Shown here one piece after another: positions 41,426-52,530 of a stretch of DNA of 64,000 bases; position 1 is the first letter of the stretch, and the number at the start of each line of letters is the position of its first letter. A program made the position numbers and the translations under genes. The notes beneath the pieces are model-generated. The model did no database searches and was not told the origin of the DNA. It saw only the letters and a list, made by a program, of their open reading frames with translations. The DNA is taken from contig OZ345371.1 in NCBI GenBank assembly GCA_977006965.1, positions 1,984,001-2,048,000 of the forward strand, written 5' to 3'. Source of the DNA: Phymatolithon calcareum (taxonomy: Eukaryota > Rhodophyta > Florideophyceae > Hapalidiales).

Positions 41426-41578
41426 CTTCTGGGATTGCCCCGAATACCCCATCTAAGCAGTCCTTCACACAGTTCTCTCGCATAGGCTGCTTGTCTCTTC
41501 ACTTTTAGATTCTTTGAACTTACATACATTTCTCTTTATACACCTAATGAGGGTCGCACACGCGTGGAAATAAAGAGC

Positions 41579-43240
41579 TTAGCACCGGTCTTCGTCTCGA
41601 ATAAGATCCGCCGCTAGCTCCGCTAACATGTACACACTTGCCATCGGTCCTGCCTGTCGAGGCATTCGCGGAATGACGCTGGAGTCCACAACTCGCACCC
41701 CGTCCAGGTCGTTGACTTTGAAGTCCGCATCAACAACGCTTCCCACTGCACAACCACCGACAACGTGATACGCAGATAGCACGTTTCCTCGAGCCACATC
41801 TTCTGTGATGGGCACATTCGCGCCCGGCCTTACTTCCACTGCTCCGAGAGACTTAGGCAACTTGGCGTGCAAATCGCGCATTTTCTGCAGGCAAACGGCC
41901 ATTCGTGCAGCTTCACCATTTCCGCCAAGATAGTTTAAGTATACTTGCGGCGCCGCGACGGGATCATTATCAGCCACAGAGATCCTCCCAAACAACTTCG
42001 GCTGGCCAAGACAGAGTGACAAAATAAGTGGCTGTCCTGCGAATTGGCCTGATGTGGAGAAGGTGTTTGTCATTTCCACGTAGAAGTCCCGACTGAATCG
42101 CCCAAGTGTCCCCACAGAACCCTTTCCAAGCAACCCGCCCTGCCCGGCCAAAAACTTTTCGCGTTCTGCTGCGGAAAGAACCTCAATCGGATTGTTATCA
42201 CGCACAGTTGGAATGCCAGTGTACGCAGATAAGAGAAGTCCCACAGTGCGGCTTTGCACTCTTCGGCCTACCGGCAATTCATGCAGCAGAGGAATACCTA
42301 CCTTGCTCAGCACTCCCCGAGGACCAATACCGGACAGCTGCAACAACTTTGGTGACCCGTATGGCCCTGCTGCCACGATGACCTGCTTTCGTGCGCTCAA
42401 GGATCGCTTGATACCTGGCGATGCGGCGAGTATGTACTGAATGCCCCGTACACGTCGACGATTCTGTGGGTGAGAGTACAGGCATTTACACTTTCTGAAC
42501 CAGCATTTGTTCTTTGTGCGAAAGCTTCGCCTGGGTGGCGTGAGCAGCAGCTTGGTCACTGTGGCACCTTCAATTAATCGCAGGTTATACTTGCACTTGC
42601 CCTCCATAGCAGGTTTTAGATATGCAGTACACGCGTCGATGCGCTTTCCAGACTTGGTTACCGTTTGGAAATTGAAATAGACGCCATTTTTCGCTGTTCC
42701 CTTGGACGGATTTTGAACAAAATGGAAGCCCACTTTCTGAGCCGCTGAGATCCAATCATCAGCGAGATCTTGGCGAAGGTTTGGTGGCGGCTGCATCGGA
42801 CGTGTTGCACACTCTGCGCGTGCGTAAAGCAGGGCTGCGCGGAAGGCAGTGAGCCCCTGGAATCCCCAGGCCGCAACTTCGGAGAGCGGGGGGACGGTCC
42901 ATTGCGCGCTGTTGATAGAACTGGTGCCTCCAAGTGAGTTGCCCGTAATAAGTGACGCGGTACGACCGTTGAGGCCTGGATTGGGGCCGCTCTCTATGGT
43001 CTCGCCAAGTCGCGAGCCCTGTGCGTCTAAACTAAGGCGGGGGGACTTCACCATTAAGCGTTCTGTGGCATTGAGAGGAATGGCGCGCTCAACCAGGGTC
43101 ACCAGACGATGCGGAAGTCGGGTGCAGAGGCGAGCGGCGAGCGCGCAGCCCGCCGTGCCGCCACCGACAATGATATAGTCAGTGGCGGGGGAAGCATTGC
43201 TCACGGCGACGAAGGCGAGCAAGAGTAGGGGAAGATACAT
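41579..43240 (-). CDS. Secreted GMC oxidoreductase
   Basis: 553 residues, single exon, ATG at 43240. Signal peptide MYLPLLLLAFVAVSNAS, then the FAD-binding dinucleotide fold DYIIVGGGTAGCALAARL (Gly26-Gly31 region) and the second GMC signature GNSLGGTSSINSAQW near residue 100. Ends SAYHVVGGCAVGSVVD, which supplies the catalytic His (about 492), and GVRVVDSSVIPRMPR..PMASVYMLAELAADLI. Family members oxidise alcohols, sugars or cyanohydrins with FAD. Length is normal for the family. The second active-site residue, usually Asn or His in a GNP/NAP motif near the C-terminus, is replaced by Gly (QAGP, about residue 531), so catalysis may be altered. Expected to act in the secretory pathway, wall or apoplast. 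Confidence 0.9.
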   Translation of the reverse strand: MYLPLLLLAFVAVSNASPATDYIIVGGGTAGCALAARLCTRLPHRLVTLVERAIPLNATERLMVKSPRLSLDAQGSRLGETIESGPNPGLNGRTASLITGNSLGGTSSINSAQWTVPPLSEVAAWGFQGLTAFRAALLYARAECATRPMQPPPNLRQDLADDWISAAQKVGFHFVQNPSKGTAKNGVYFNFQTVTKSGKRIDACTAYLKPAMEGKCKYNLRLIEGATVTKLLLTPPRRSFRTKNKCWFRKCKCLYSHPQNRRRVRGIQYILAASPGIKRSLSARKQVIVAAGPYGSPKLLQLSGIGPRGVLSKVGIPLLHELPVGRRVQSRTVGLLLSAYTGIPTVRDNNPIEVLSAAEREKFLAGQGGLLGKGSVGTLGRFSRDFYVEMTNTFSTSGQFAGQPLILSLCLGQPKLFGRISVADNDPVAAPQVYLNYLGGNGEAARMAVCLQKMRDLHAKLPKSLGAVEVRPGANVPITEDVARGNVLSAYHVVGGCAVGSVVDADFKVNDLDGVRVVDSSVIPRMPRQAGPMASVYMLAELAADLIRDEDRC

Positions 43241-44129
43241 TTTTGGAAGTTTCGAACTGTGTTAGTCCGAAGGAAACAAGAGTAATCTCCGCGGGGTTAC
43301 TTATAGCCTCACGATCGGTGCTTGGATGCACCCTGTGGAGCCATATCTGTGCGCCTACTGCACAGGTCGTAAATTTATCTCAAGCGCATGTACCAGTCGC
43401 AAAAAGCGATAATCGAAAATTCAGAAGCAAGGGGAAGCCAATGGCTGCAAAGGAAGAGCACTTTCCTCTAATTACAAGAAACTTTATCCGTCTGATTTGC
43501 AAGAAGGCCGTACTGTATCTTGTGCACATTTCTTTATTCATTGAATTTACGCCTTGCGCGCAAAGTCCAATCTTAGCAATACGAACTGTAGGGTACGGAA
43601 TTGGAGCACAACATAAGCACAGATGATATTATGATTTTTCTTGTGCTTGTCTTCTGAAATCAACTGCTTAAATGAGAACGTACGCGAAGGATTGTAGCGC
43701 AACGAAAAGTCTCTCAGGTGCAATGATAACTAATAAAGGGAGCTTCAATCGAACAGAAATCCAACCCAATCCTTGTGCTCTTCACACAACACCATAAGAG
43801 CCACGGAGCTCATCCATCGATGAAGATCGGTAAACAAGTAAGAAAACAACCATCGAAGTTTGGTTCACAACGATAGAAAACATAGCTGGTCTCAAGAACA
43901 AGACCGAAACTGAAATTTCGCGACAACATCGATTGAATTGGCTTTTCTAACTGGTCCAACTCTAAGCTAATGCTCCAACTTTGTTTTTCCGTCCTGTTTT
44001 ATTCTCTTCTTCATCGCAACAAGATCTACTGGGGAGTGCGGGAAATATCGAAACTTTAATACAGTACAGCCTCCTAAGCTACGAAATAATGATGCTAGAA
44101 ATCAAGATGAAAGAGAAGATGATGGTGTG
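43241..44129. other. 5' flank of GMC gene; one small repeat
   Basis: Presumed promoter of the GMC gene. A 92-bp block at 43684-43775 matches the inserted element at 4601-4689. No gene recognised; the 127-codon ORF at 43243-43626 has no family features. Confidence 0.45.
43684..43775 (+). repeat. Second copy of the 89-bp retroposon tail
   Basis: About 90% identical to 4601-4689, from GCGAAGGATTGTAGCGCAAC to the CAATCC tail. No clear TSD. Confidence 0.8.
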
Positions 44130-44260
44130 ATGATGGAGATGATACGTTGTAGTTTTCCCTGGAACGGTTACAGGAAATGCGAAGCTGCTCCGGTGTTGGT
44201 GTGTACCGGCCTTGAGAGCTTCTAAAAGAAAAACATACAATTTCTCCCCTAAACTGCAAC
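44130..44260 (+). repeat. L5 LINE 3' end
   Basis: GAAGCTGCTCCGGTGTTGGT, then GAGAGCTTCTAAAAGAAAAAC and TTTCTCCCC, as in the other L5 tails. Confidence 0.65.
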
Positions 44261-44904
44261 CCATGCAACTGCAATCCCTTCATTGCTGCAACAAAGACTG
44301 GGACCAGATCTGTGTAGGCCTAAAATTATTCATTTTTAAAGGTGACTTGCAACCTGCATTCGAGGAAGACGACTCAGGTCACTGCTGTATTTTGGTTATA
44401 TTTTTGAAACCGTGCTTTGCTCAGCTATGCCAAGGATTGCAATGGGCTGTATATTTTGATTATATTTATTATGGGAAGGATTGAAGGCGCAGTTGCACAA
44501 ATCGACTTTAATTTCACCTTCCCACTCTTCGCCGGCACCTGGGTGCCACAGCCTTCGAACGGACTGCAATTGATTCATAGCGTGCTCTATATGCAGCTGT
44601 ACTGTGCAGTCGGTACTGTAATCCGGGGGTTGCGGGAAATCCCGTTTTTGGGTCTTAAACATAAAATAGTAAAATCGAGCTCACCGTATGAAGATGCGCT
44701 GCGTTTGGAGCACACAAAAAATTGGGATGACCTCGGCCAAAATCACGTTCCGTGCTCCACACCATGACATCGCACAGATATTCCGCACTTGGTGTCTCGC
44801 AGAACTTGCGCAAGAGCCAAGCATGCAACACGTGTGCCAGTGTTGTCCTGCTATCTGGCGTTGTTCTGAAATTGAGCTTGTTGGCTACGCACACCTTTCA
44901 TCAA

Positions 44905-46245
44905 GCCAAGTTCCAAGGGATTTTGCCGACATGGCAGCAGTTCTTTTCACGGACGACGTGCTCCTAACGGCAAAATCACCAGTCGAACTACAGAGACTGT
45001 TAAATATTTCTTCGAAATGGGCAAGAGATAGACAAATGAGGTGGAACACGAAAGCCGGGAAGAGCGAAGTTCTTCTCTCCGAAGGCACAAGATCACCCAC
45101 ATTCAAGCTTTCTGGGAAAACGCTGACAAAAGTCAAAGAAGTCCCATACCTTGGCATATCACTCAGCGGTGAGGGAGTTACCGACATGAAAATGCTTGAA
45201 CGCATCCGACAGGCCAAGATAGCAGTGTATCAGCTGAGATCCCTTGGTGCAACAGCCCGGGGACTCAGCCCCTTAAAAGCAATCAAGATGTACAAGGCCT
45301 TGATACAGCCAAGATGGGAATATGCCATGCGCCTGACGCCATGGACGACAAGAGTTCAAACAGCTATTGCAGACGTGGAGAAGACTTTTTTCGGACAAGT
45401 ATTTGGTCCAATCGCAATAAATCGACTCGCGAGACTTCGTCTTCTCTGTCGCATACATAATGCGGAAGACAGAAGACTAGTTATAGCGTTACGAATGCTT
45501 GAACGAGCCAGAACACGGAAAATGGGCTTTCTCGCAGTCCCGAGAGAGGAAAGAGACGTTGAGGAATTGCAATGGGCGTGTCGTGACATATCATCAATGT
45601 TACATCACGACCTATTCGAGACGGCACTAACCTATCTTAAGCAGCGAGTTTCAGCAAAATCGTTGAGGGACCTGCTCTTTAAAGACGAAGGAGACGGCTT
45701 GGAGGCGAGCAGAAAGAGGAAAATTCCTTATGATATTCCCGGGTCCTCTCCCGCCATCATCACACTACCGAAAGCACGTCACCGCCAATTGGCGATTAAA
45801 TGGGCATTCGGACGTTTTCCCCCATTGAGTACCACACTTCTGGAAGACAAATTCGATGAAATCGTACCAACTCTCATGAACAAGCTCGAAGTGTACCTTC
45901 AAAGATATCGACTAACAGAAGAGGAGACTAGTGAGACTGAAAAGGCACTTGACAAAGTACTATTACTCACAATCGTCTTTTATGACGACATAGAATAGAG
46001 CATGACAAAATAGAACGGCGACGCTGAGATTCCTACGAACAGGACAAGTGGACTCTAAGCTTTTCCCTCCACCTTCTCTGGAGGAGGGTTTTTGCAGCTA
46101 GGGCTACGACGATAGCAACGAGCCCGGGTTTTGCGGGCTTTAACAGAGTAACGGAGCTACCAAGGTAGTAGCATCTGAAACGCATCTCCCTTACAGTCTT
46201 ATGAGTGTTTCTGAGGGCGTTTAATAAATTCAAAATCCAAAAAAA
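44905..46245 (+). mobile_element. L3 LINE, RT-to-3' end, intact ORF
   Basis: The best LINE copy in the window. The open frame (ATG at 44688, LINE homology from about 44905 to stop 45998) carries the catalytic box FTDDVLL, KWARDRQMRWNTKAGKSEVL, VPYLGISL, YKALIQPRWEYAMRLTPWT, FFGQVFGPIAINRLARLRLL, MLERARTRKMGFLAVPREER, ISSMLHHDLFETALTYLKQR, RKRKIPYDIPGSSPAII, AIKWAFGRFPPLSTTLL and TEKALDKVLLLTIVFYDD. The L3 3' UTR ends GGGCGTTTAATAAATTC near 46245. The RT is cut just upstream of F.DD, so PQGS and the fingers are missing. The first ~70 codons are unrelated flank. Confidence 0.85.
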
Positions 46246-46466
46246 TACCTTTCATCAATATCCATGAACAAATTATTTGATGTTGCGCAAGATCTATCGG
46301 ATGTCGTATGTCTAACGATCTCAAGCAACCTTTACATTGTGGACACATGGCCTAAAAATCACCTACAGATGATCAAAACCACGTTTATCACGTACAAAAC
46401 ATATCTCAAGCCATGTAGGCAAGGATAGATGAACAGAAAGTTCTTGCTGAAAATCAGACCAGCGAT

Positions 46467-47149
46467 GTGATGTTTTCTGTAACTAATATTCCGCACACGG
46501 AAGCTGATCTAAGCACTACGACCGTCATGATCACTGATAACGGTACCAAAGCTCTAACGGGCATCAATCGAAAATTGAACGCGAGGGTGTTAGAAGGAAT
46601 ACAGAACCAGTCTCAACAATTGAAAGGAGTAATGATCGACAATGATGCGGCTATATCTCTAACAGGACTCCCTGCATACATAAGATACTGCATCGATACC
46701 TCGTCTAAACTTCATCTACTTCCAATTAATCGTGTTTCCTATGGTATGGGTCACGGCGTGCTACATGCACTGCGTAGGAAATGAAGTCGTATGCCCATAA
46801 GACTAGACTTTTTCCTAAGTTTTGATGTCGACGTCGTTGATCACGATGTGCCTCTAATTTTTGGACTTGAGCATCAAAGAAATCTCAAATATAGTTCCAA
46901 TGAATAGGATAATACTTTTACAAACCAGTCGTCGAGCACAGTTGTAATAGTAAGCTCCATGGAAGAACAAAATCGAAACGGTGGCCATCTTTACATCAAG
47001 TGGACAACAGACAGCGGACAATATAGATTTCAAGGAACCAGAACTAAGGAAGTACATAATCCATTTGGTCAGCCATATACTCCGTCACTCATTAACCTCC
47101 GCAAAAACGAATCCCCAAATCTGCTAACGCTAGCGCTCGAAAAACATTA
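46467..47149 (+). pseudogene. LTR-retrotransposon protease/pre-integrase remnant
   Basis: Two open segments of one degraded frame. The first (46467-46784) has GVMIDNDAAISLTGLPAYIR at the position of a retropepsin D[ST]GA site (here DNDA, so inactive) and YGMGHGVLHALRRK. The second has FDVDVVDHDVPLIFGLEHQ, GGHLYIKWTTDSGQYRF and EVHNPFGQPYTPSLINL, which resembles the segment leading into a GAG-pre-integrase domain (normally LH..FGHP). The order protease then pre-integrase fits copia-like pol. I see no LTRs or RT nearby. Confidence 0.5.
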
Positions 47150-47931
47150 GAGGAGGTTGCGAAGAATGGTTTTCCTTGTTAAACTTCCAGGATCTTCTCG
47201 TTTTCTAGTTTTGTTCCTGAATTAAAAAGTAATCTTCAATCGTGAGAGTAAAGTTAATGTTTCTTCAAAGATAGCACCCCACTTCTTCATACGATTGGCA
47301 GAGGTATATGAAAGACCAGTGTGCGGAAAAAACATGGAATCTAACTTTAGATTTCTAGATGACAGTGTTTACTGGATATTCTTCAGTCATTGCTCATGAC
47401 CAGAGAGACACCTTTCTATCAGACTATTTTCTCTCAACTTGGAATAACTGGAAAAAGCACTCTTGTGGAATCTCGAAGCTACTTAGCGTTATGTGAACGC
47501 TACAGCCCGCAGTCCCCTGGGAAGAGCGGGAATAGGCAATTTCAGTGCTCTTAGAGAAGATTGGGCCTCTTTGCAAAATTTACGTATGCACTGGTGCCTC
47601 TGTAAGTCTTCCGGTCCTTCAACGTAAACAGTTACGTTCCCAAGACAGTCATTGACGGCAATGCAAAACGAGTCCACCGAATCAACTACTGTACCATATC
47701 ATATATCAAACGATTTAAACGACTTTGTCGGACAGTATCATTACGACGGCGTAACGTCCGTGCGTTATATACTGTACAGCATGCTCGTTCTCTCTTTATT
47801 AGTTCAATTTGTTTGCACGTAATCGTATGACCAGGTCTGAGAAACTCCCTGTATCCCATTAACCGCGCTTTAGACATACCGTTTCTCACTGTCTAGTTTT
47901 TGTATACCGCTTTAAAATTCGGTACAGTATA
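47150..47931. other. No recognised gene
   Basis: Short frames only; no known repeat. Confidence 0.35.
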
Positions 47932-47956
47932 ACCAGGGGAGTGTTACTCCCCTGGT
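47932..47956. repeat. 11-bp stem hairpin
   Basis: ACCAGGGGAGT, three bases, and its exact complement, about 40 bp left of the 775-bp repeat copy 2. Confidence 0.8.
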
Positions 47957-47997
47957 ATAACTGAACTTCGAGGAGGTATACTGATGATGATTGGAAG

Positions 47998-48773
47998 GAG
48001 AGAGGGCCTGACCGGACCGAACGGACCACAAGCGACAAAGGACAAGATTCCGGCGCGGGCGCCTGTGCCCGCGCCGGCGCAAGTGGCCGCAGCAGTAATG
48101 CTGCGCAACGCGATTCTTCTGACGGTAATTCCGTCGGAAATGGCTGGCGCTATCGCGAACACGCTCGCCTGGGACTCGGCAAATCGAGAACTTGCCACGC
48201 TCGAAATGCCAGACCCAACTCCGCCGTCGCTGGATTTCCAAGAAATCTTGCGAATTTAAGCGGATTTGATACAGGTCGGTTATGATAACCGGTCCGGCTA
48301 CCCGTGCACCTGTGCGTCACAGGAAGGAGCCAAGAGTTCAGTCAGGAATTTTTCCCCGCTACATTGCAGGGTTTTTTGAAATGACAAGAGCTGTGCTCCG
48401 GCCTCCCCAGGGGAGAAGACTATCGCCTTCTGATAGTATGGTAGTACATGGATTCCGCTCTGCGTGGTGTGCCGCAACGCTCAAGGAAGCTGGGAGAGAA
48501 GATATAAGGAAATGAAAGAAGGCAGAGAGATGATTAGCTACGGTGAATGTCCTAAATGGTTTCAAACCCGGGCATCCTTTTGAAGGACGGCGAATGAAGA
48601 TTGGCTGTGTAGCGATATGGATGTTAAGCTGGACCATGGTCTGCACCTTGTGCAGCTTGGACAGCTGTTGTGACATCAAGTACCACTCGTATCTGTTAAG
48701 GTCTACTAGAGCCGTAAGGATGCGGAGTTGTTTCACCAGCTTCGAGAAATCCCGCAGTAAAAGAAAGAAAGAA
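47998..48773 (+). mobile_element. 775-bp retroposon-like repeat, copy 2
   Basis: Same length and ends as the copy at 20100-20874, including the GTAAAAGAAAGAAAGAA tail. No TSD is obvious here. The plus-strand ORF is extended at its start (91 codons, 47984-48259) and retains the same stop. Differences from copy 1 hit both coding frames about equally, so neither shows purifying selection. Confidence 0.65.
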
Positions 48774-50337
48774 CTGTCGTGTAGTCTCGTCAACCGTGTC
48801 CTCCTTGATTCGTATTTCTCTACCAGCAAGTGCACATGAGAGTCATTTGCATTCATCTTGCACATCAGAGCCCATCTTCGATGATGATAAAATGCCTTGG
48901 ACCGCAACCAGCTGCTACCAACTGTAAGAGAGGGGATAACCGTGGTCTTTGATCGTGCCTTCCTTTGGATTTCGCTTGAACAATTGAATCGGTTTATATC
49001 GTCTTTCCTGGATCGTAGTCCTTGTTGTTTGGATTTTCATCTTCATTGATGGATTGATAATTATTGTCCCTGTCCCGCTATTAGGGATTGGGCACTTGCT
49101 ATTTGTACTCCATTCATTGATACTACGTGCCATGCGACTGACTAGTCTAACTGTGTGACATCTTAATGTACTGCAGCCAGACGTGCTACTACTAGTACTA
49201 TTCCGATACACGGTCTAGTGGCTCCCAAGCGAATCATAGCTTTTGGGATTGACCATGCAAATCTTGGTATATGATGCCAACGGTAAAATTAAAGCAATTG
49301 TATACAGCACCCGATCCACCCACTGTGCGTTGCAAGCACGTATTGTACCGGCAACGTAAATTTTCTGGACAAAAAGACGGATCACTTGCATAAATAGCAC
49401 TGATTCGGAATACATAGCTTAGATGATGACGAACATCGTGGAAAATCCGGGGCCGTCGACTAATTCTTTATTTTCGAGAAAGAGACTGTGAACAATGTAG
49501 AAGTCATTGATACACATGTCGCATGCATCATCGATGGTTGTTTTGCATATAGCGTCCCACTCACTTCCAATATCTCGCTAAGGTGCAAGTGCTTGATGAT
49601 TTCATTTATAAACTAAGGCCCCGCCGATGGCGTATGGCGATAGCATCTTTATTTATTTGTGGCGGAAAGATCGCTCACACGACAGATGAGTGTGTGAAGT
49701 TGATCTGCTACAGCTTCTATTGTGCAGATATTTGAGTATCTCTGCGGATCTCTCCCGGTACCCACTCTTCCAATAAACTTACGTTTGGAGGCGGAAGGTT
49801 AAGCACAACGTAGAGCATCTTTCGCAATGTTGCCGTTCTCTGCTTTGTGCGTCTGCCCGTCGCAATTAGTACGTGCGCGCATGAGAAACGGACAATTATA
49901 ATCGACTCTCCAAAATTGCATTTAACGAGAATACAATTGTATTGGCGTCCGATCCCCTGTATTTGCCGTCATTCTCCCCTGTCGCCGCCGCCGGTCAACG
50001 ATTAGATCGCCTTGCTTACTGGAAGGAAGCATTTGCAACAGCATGGCGCACACAGTGTGTGGAAGCCCGCACACGTAGATCACTGTATACCAACGATTGG
50101 AAGATTAGCTTTCCGCACAACCATTATTTTCATAAACTTTCCACCATGAAAGCAAAAAACTATTTCCATCTCTCCAGGACTTCTACTGCATAGAGCACAC
50201 ACCCGTGCTCCTTTCCGCACCCCAATAAAACGGAAAAAACTTAAACATTACATATGGACACGCACACAGGGAGATACACACCTTCGGTGAGCAAGCGCAG
50301 ACCACCGCTCTCCCGCGCTGCGTGCTCCATCGCAACC
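48774..50337. other. No recognised gene
   Basis: Short ORFs without family resemblance. The right edge becomes C-rich and leads into the promoter of the gene at 50513. Confidence 0.35.
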
Positions 50338-50344
50338 TATAAAA
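50338..50344 (+). promoter_or_regulatory. Possible TATA box
   Basis: TATAAAA, about 170 bp before the ATG at 50513, in an otherwise C-rich stretch. Suggestive only. Confidence 0.35.
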
Positions 50345-50512
50345 CGCAAGGACAGCACGACATCGCCTCCTTCCGCCCGCTCAAAGCAACACACGTCCTC
50401 CTCTTCCGCTCCTCCGTCCCCCCTCCACACACACAGGATCGACATTCGACATTCTTGGCACGCGTCACCTCCGACTGTCCATTCGCACAAGCTTCATCTG
50501 CCCGCATCCAAA

Positions 50513-51163
50513 ATGGCCATGATGCTCACGCTGCACCGTCTCGTCCTGCACCACCCTTTCACTCGCAGCCACATTGAGGACCTCACGCCCGGTCTCTCGC
50601 GCGAAACGCGTGAGAACACGCTGCGCAACCGCGCATCCAAGCCGCGCACCACATCATCCGACCGCCGCTCCGCGTCGTCAACCCCACGTCCGCCGCCCCG
50701 CATCGCGCGATCCGCGTCGGCCCCGGATGTGAAGCGTGCATCGCCACGTCCGCGGCGGCGACACTCGGCGCCGGCAATGTTGGAGAAGGAGGTGATCTTC
50801 AATGACATGGCCGACATCATCGTGCGCGGGAAGGCGAAGCAGGAGCCGATGAAGTTTCGCTCGCCGGGAAAGAGCTTCTCGAAGCGCGCTATGCGACAGG
50901 AGCGTGGCGCGGGGAAGGGGCTCTTTGACGGCATTGTGTGGGGATCTATGTGGGAGAGCGAGGAAGTTGGGAATGAGAGTTTGGGATGGGCGAGGAAAAA
51001 TGAAACGAAGGGGAATTCAAGGGGCGGAAAGGAGACAGGGAGGGAGAGGAAAGGACGGTCGAAGGATCGGAAGGAGAGCGGGAAAGAGAGAAGTGGGAAG
51101 GGTGAAAGGAGGAAGGAAAGAAGTGGGAGGCGTGAGGGTGGAGGACGACGGACGACAGAGTAG
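50513..51163 (+). CDS. Basic disordered protein, possible DFMRG relative
   Basis: 216 residues from an ATG in CCAAAATGGCC context. Residues 1-90 are Arg/Ser/Pro-rich (RSASSTPRPPPRIARSASAP, RPRRRHSAPAM). A short block at about 93-115, EVIFNDMADIIVRGKAKQEP then MKF, resembles the D-x-x-D-x-x-RGK core of the DFMRG family but lacks the FM and YI residues, so membership is tentative. From about 165 to the end it is a Lys/Arg/Glu/Gly/Ser-only tract encoded by a purine-rich repeat-like sequence, which may be a read-through of low-complexity DNA. G+C and codon bias in the first 140 codons favour real coding. Function unknown. Confidence 0.5.
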   Translation: MAMMLTLHRLVLHHPFTRSHIEDLTPGLSRETRENTLRNRASKPRTTSSDRRSASSTPRPPPRIARSASAPDVKRASPRPRRRHSAPAMLEKEVIFNDMADIIVRGKAKQEPMKFRSPGKSFSKRAMRQERGAGKGLFDGIVWGSMWESEEVGNESLGWARKNETKGNSRGGKETGRERKGRSKDRKESGKERSGKGERRKERSGRREGGGRRTTE

Positions 51164-51552
51164 GGCTTGGTGCTTGCTGTGCAATGTAAAGAAAAATTGT
51201 TTCGGATGAGTCGCTAAGAAGAGCTAATGCTCCTTTGGAGTGGAGAATTCTTTCTCTATTCGGACAGAGGGATATCCGATACCTCGAAGAGCACAAACTG
51301 TTGAACATCCAGCGAAGAAGAAGAAGAAAGGTAGGTTTTTATTTAAAAGTTACCATCGCGTCTGCTGACGCTTGGGGCAACTTTCCTAGGGCCAAGAGGT
51401 TTTGGCCGGATTCTGTCTCTGGAAGAGTTTCTTTTCTTGTTGGTGTAACACGATTCAATGGACTACAAAAACCCACCTCTTGTCTCCTTCGGGACCTCGA
51501 GGTACGTTTGTCGTAGCTCTCGCTTCGTTTGGAGCTTCGCACAGAAATCCAT

Positions 51553-52530
51553 TCACTCTCGCGTGGACAATATCGCTCTCCGCTCTAAACGTTCCTTGTT
51601 CGCGATCTCTGTTGTTGGACCAGATATCAGCGCATCTTGTTTTCTTATCAATCTCTGCACAAAGCGTCTTGCAAGGACGCTTCTTCTTCCCTTGGATTGG
51701 AGGATGCGACACATGGCCTTGCACGTGTCCAAGCTTCTTTTTCCTGGTTTCCCAAGGATTTGCGCTAAGAACATAGATTCAACTTTCCTGACTTCCGAGG
51801 TCACTTTCGAAATCCAAGGTGTGAGATGTAGAGCATATCTCCATCTTGACTTCACAAGAGATTTGTACAGCCTAATCGCCCTCGCGGGGTGGACAACATT
51901 AGTGAACACGCTCAGCCGTCGGAGATATCCAAGCACATTTTTGGAATTCTTGACCCTGTCTGTCAGTTTAGTGTCTGAAATTCCCTGTTCCGTTAGCGTT
52001 ACCCCGAGGTATTTTACCTCCCGGAGAGTCTTTCGCCGCCGCCCCGAGAGCCGAAAGCTACGACCTACCGTGTCCTTGGTCCAAAGAATTACGCTTTTCA
52101 CGGTGTTCCACACCATACCATTTCTCTGCGCCCAATCCGAGGCTAGAGCCAGGATACTTTGGAGGCCTTCCACTAATTTTGCGGACAATTTCACGTCGTC
52201 TGCGAACATTTTGCAGGACTCGTATGTGAAATTCTCTGGAATTGAGTCCTGAGCAACGGCAAACGCGTCCATGAAGATATTGTTCATGCACGGAATGACA
52301 GGGGACCCCTGAGGAACGCCTCTGTCAATGGTGTACCACACGGAATCCTCGTCATCTCTCGTCTGTATGAATAAGGCATCCAGAAAAGGAATAACCATTA
52401 CAGCGATCTCTGGGTCCAGCACATTCCTTATTATCTCTGCAAGCTTATTCATTGGTACGGAGTCGTAGGCAGCTTTAAGTTCTAAGACTGCCACGCAGCT
52501 GTGGCCTGATTGTCGGAGAGCTGCAGCATG
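51553..52530 (-). pseudogene. L1 reverse transcriptase, C-terminal half
   Basis: Open frame entered directly from the SINE insertion point (52530). The catalytic motifs are intact (AAYDSV, GVPQGSP, FADDV). Its N-terminal half lies beyond the SINE at 52863-53150 in a compatible frame. It ends with a stop at 51553; an overlapping frame (51455-51724) continues with more LINE-like sequence, so a frameshift probably removed the native C-terminus. Confidence 0.85.

Noticed and set aside
41166-41456. 96-codon ORF in another frame over the Fanzor fragment
   Set aside because: No family motif; the overlapping frame has the ordered RuvC-II, zinc-ribbon and RuvC-III motifs.
50946-51308. 120-codon minus-strand ORF rich in Ser/Pro/Phe
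   Set aside because: Complement of the purine-rich tract of the plus-strand gene; low-complexity shadow.
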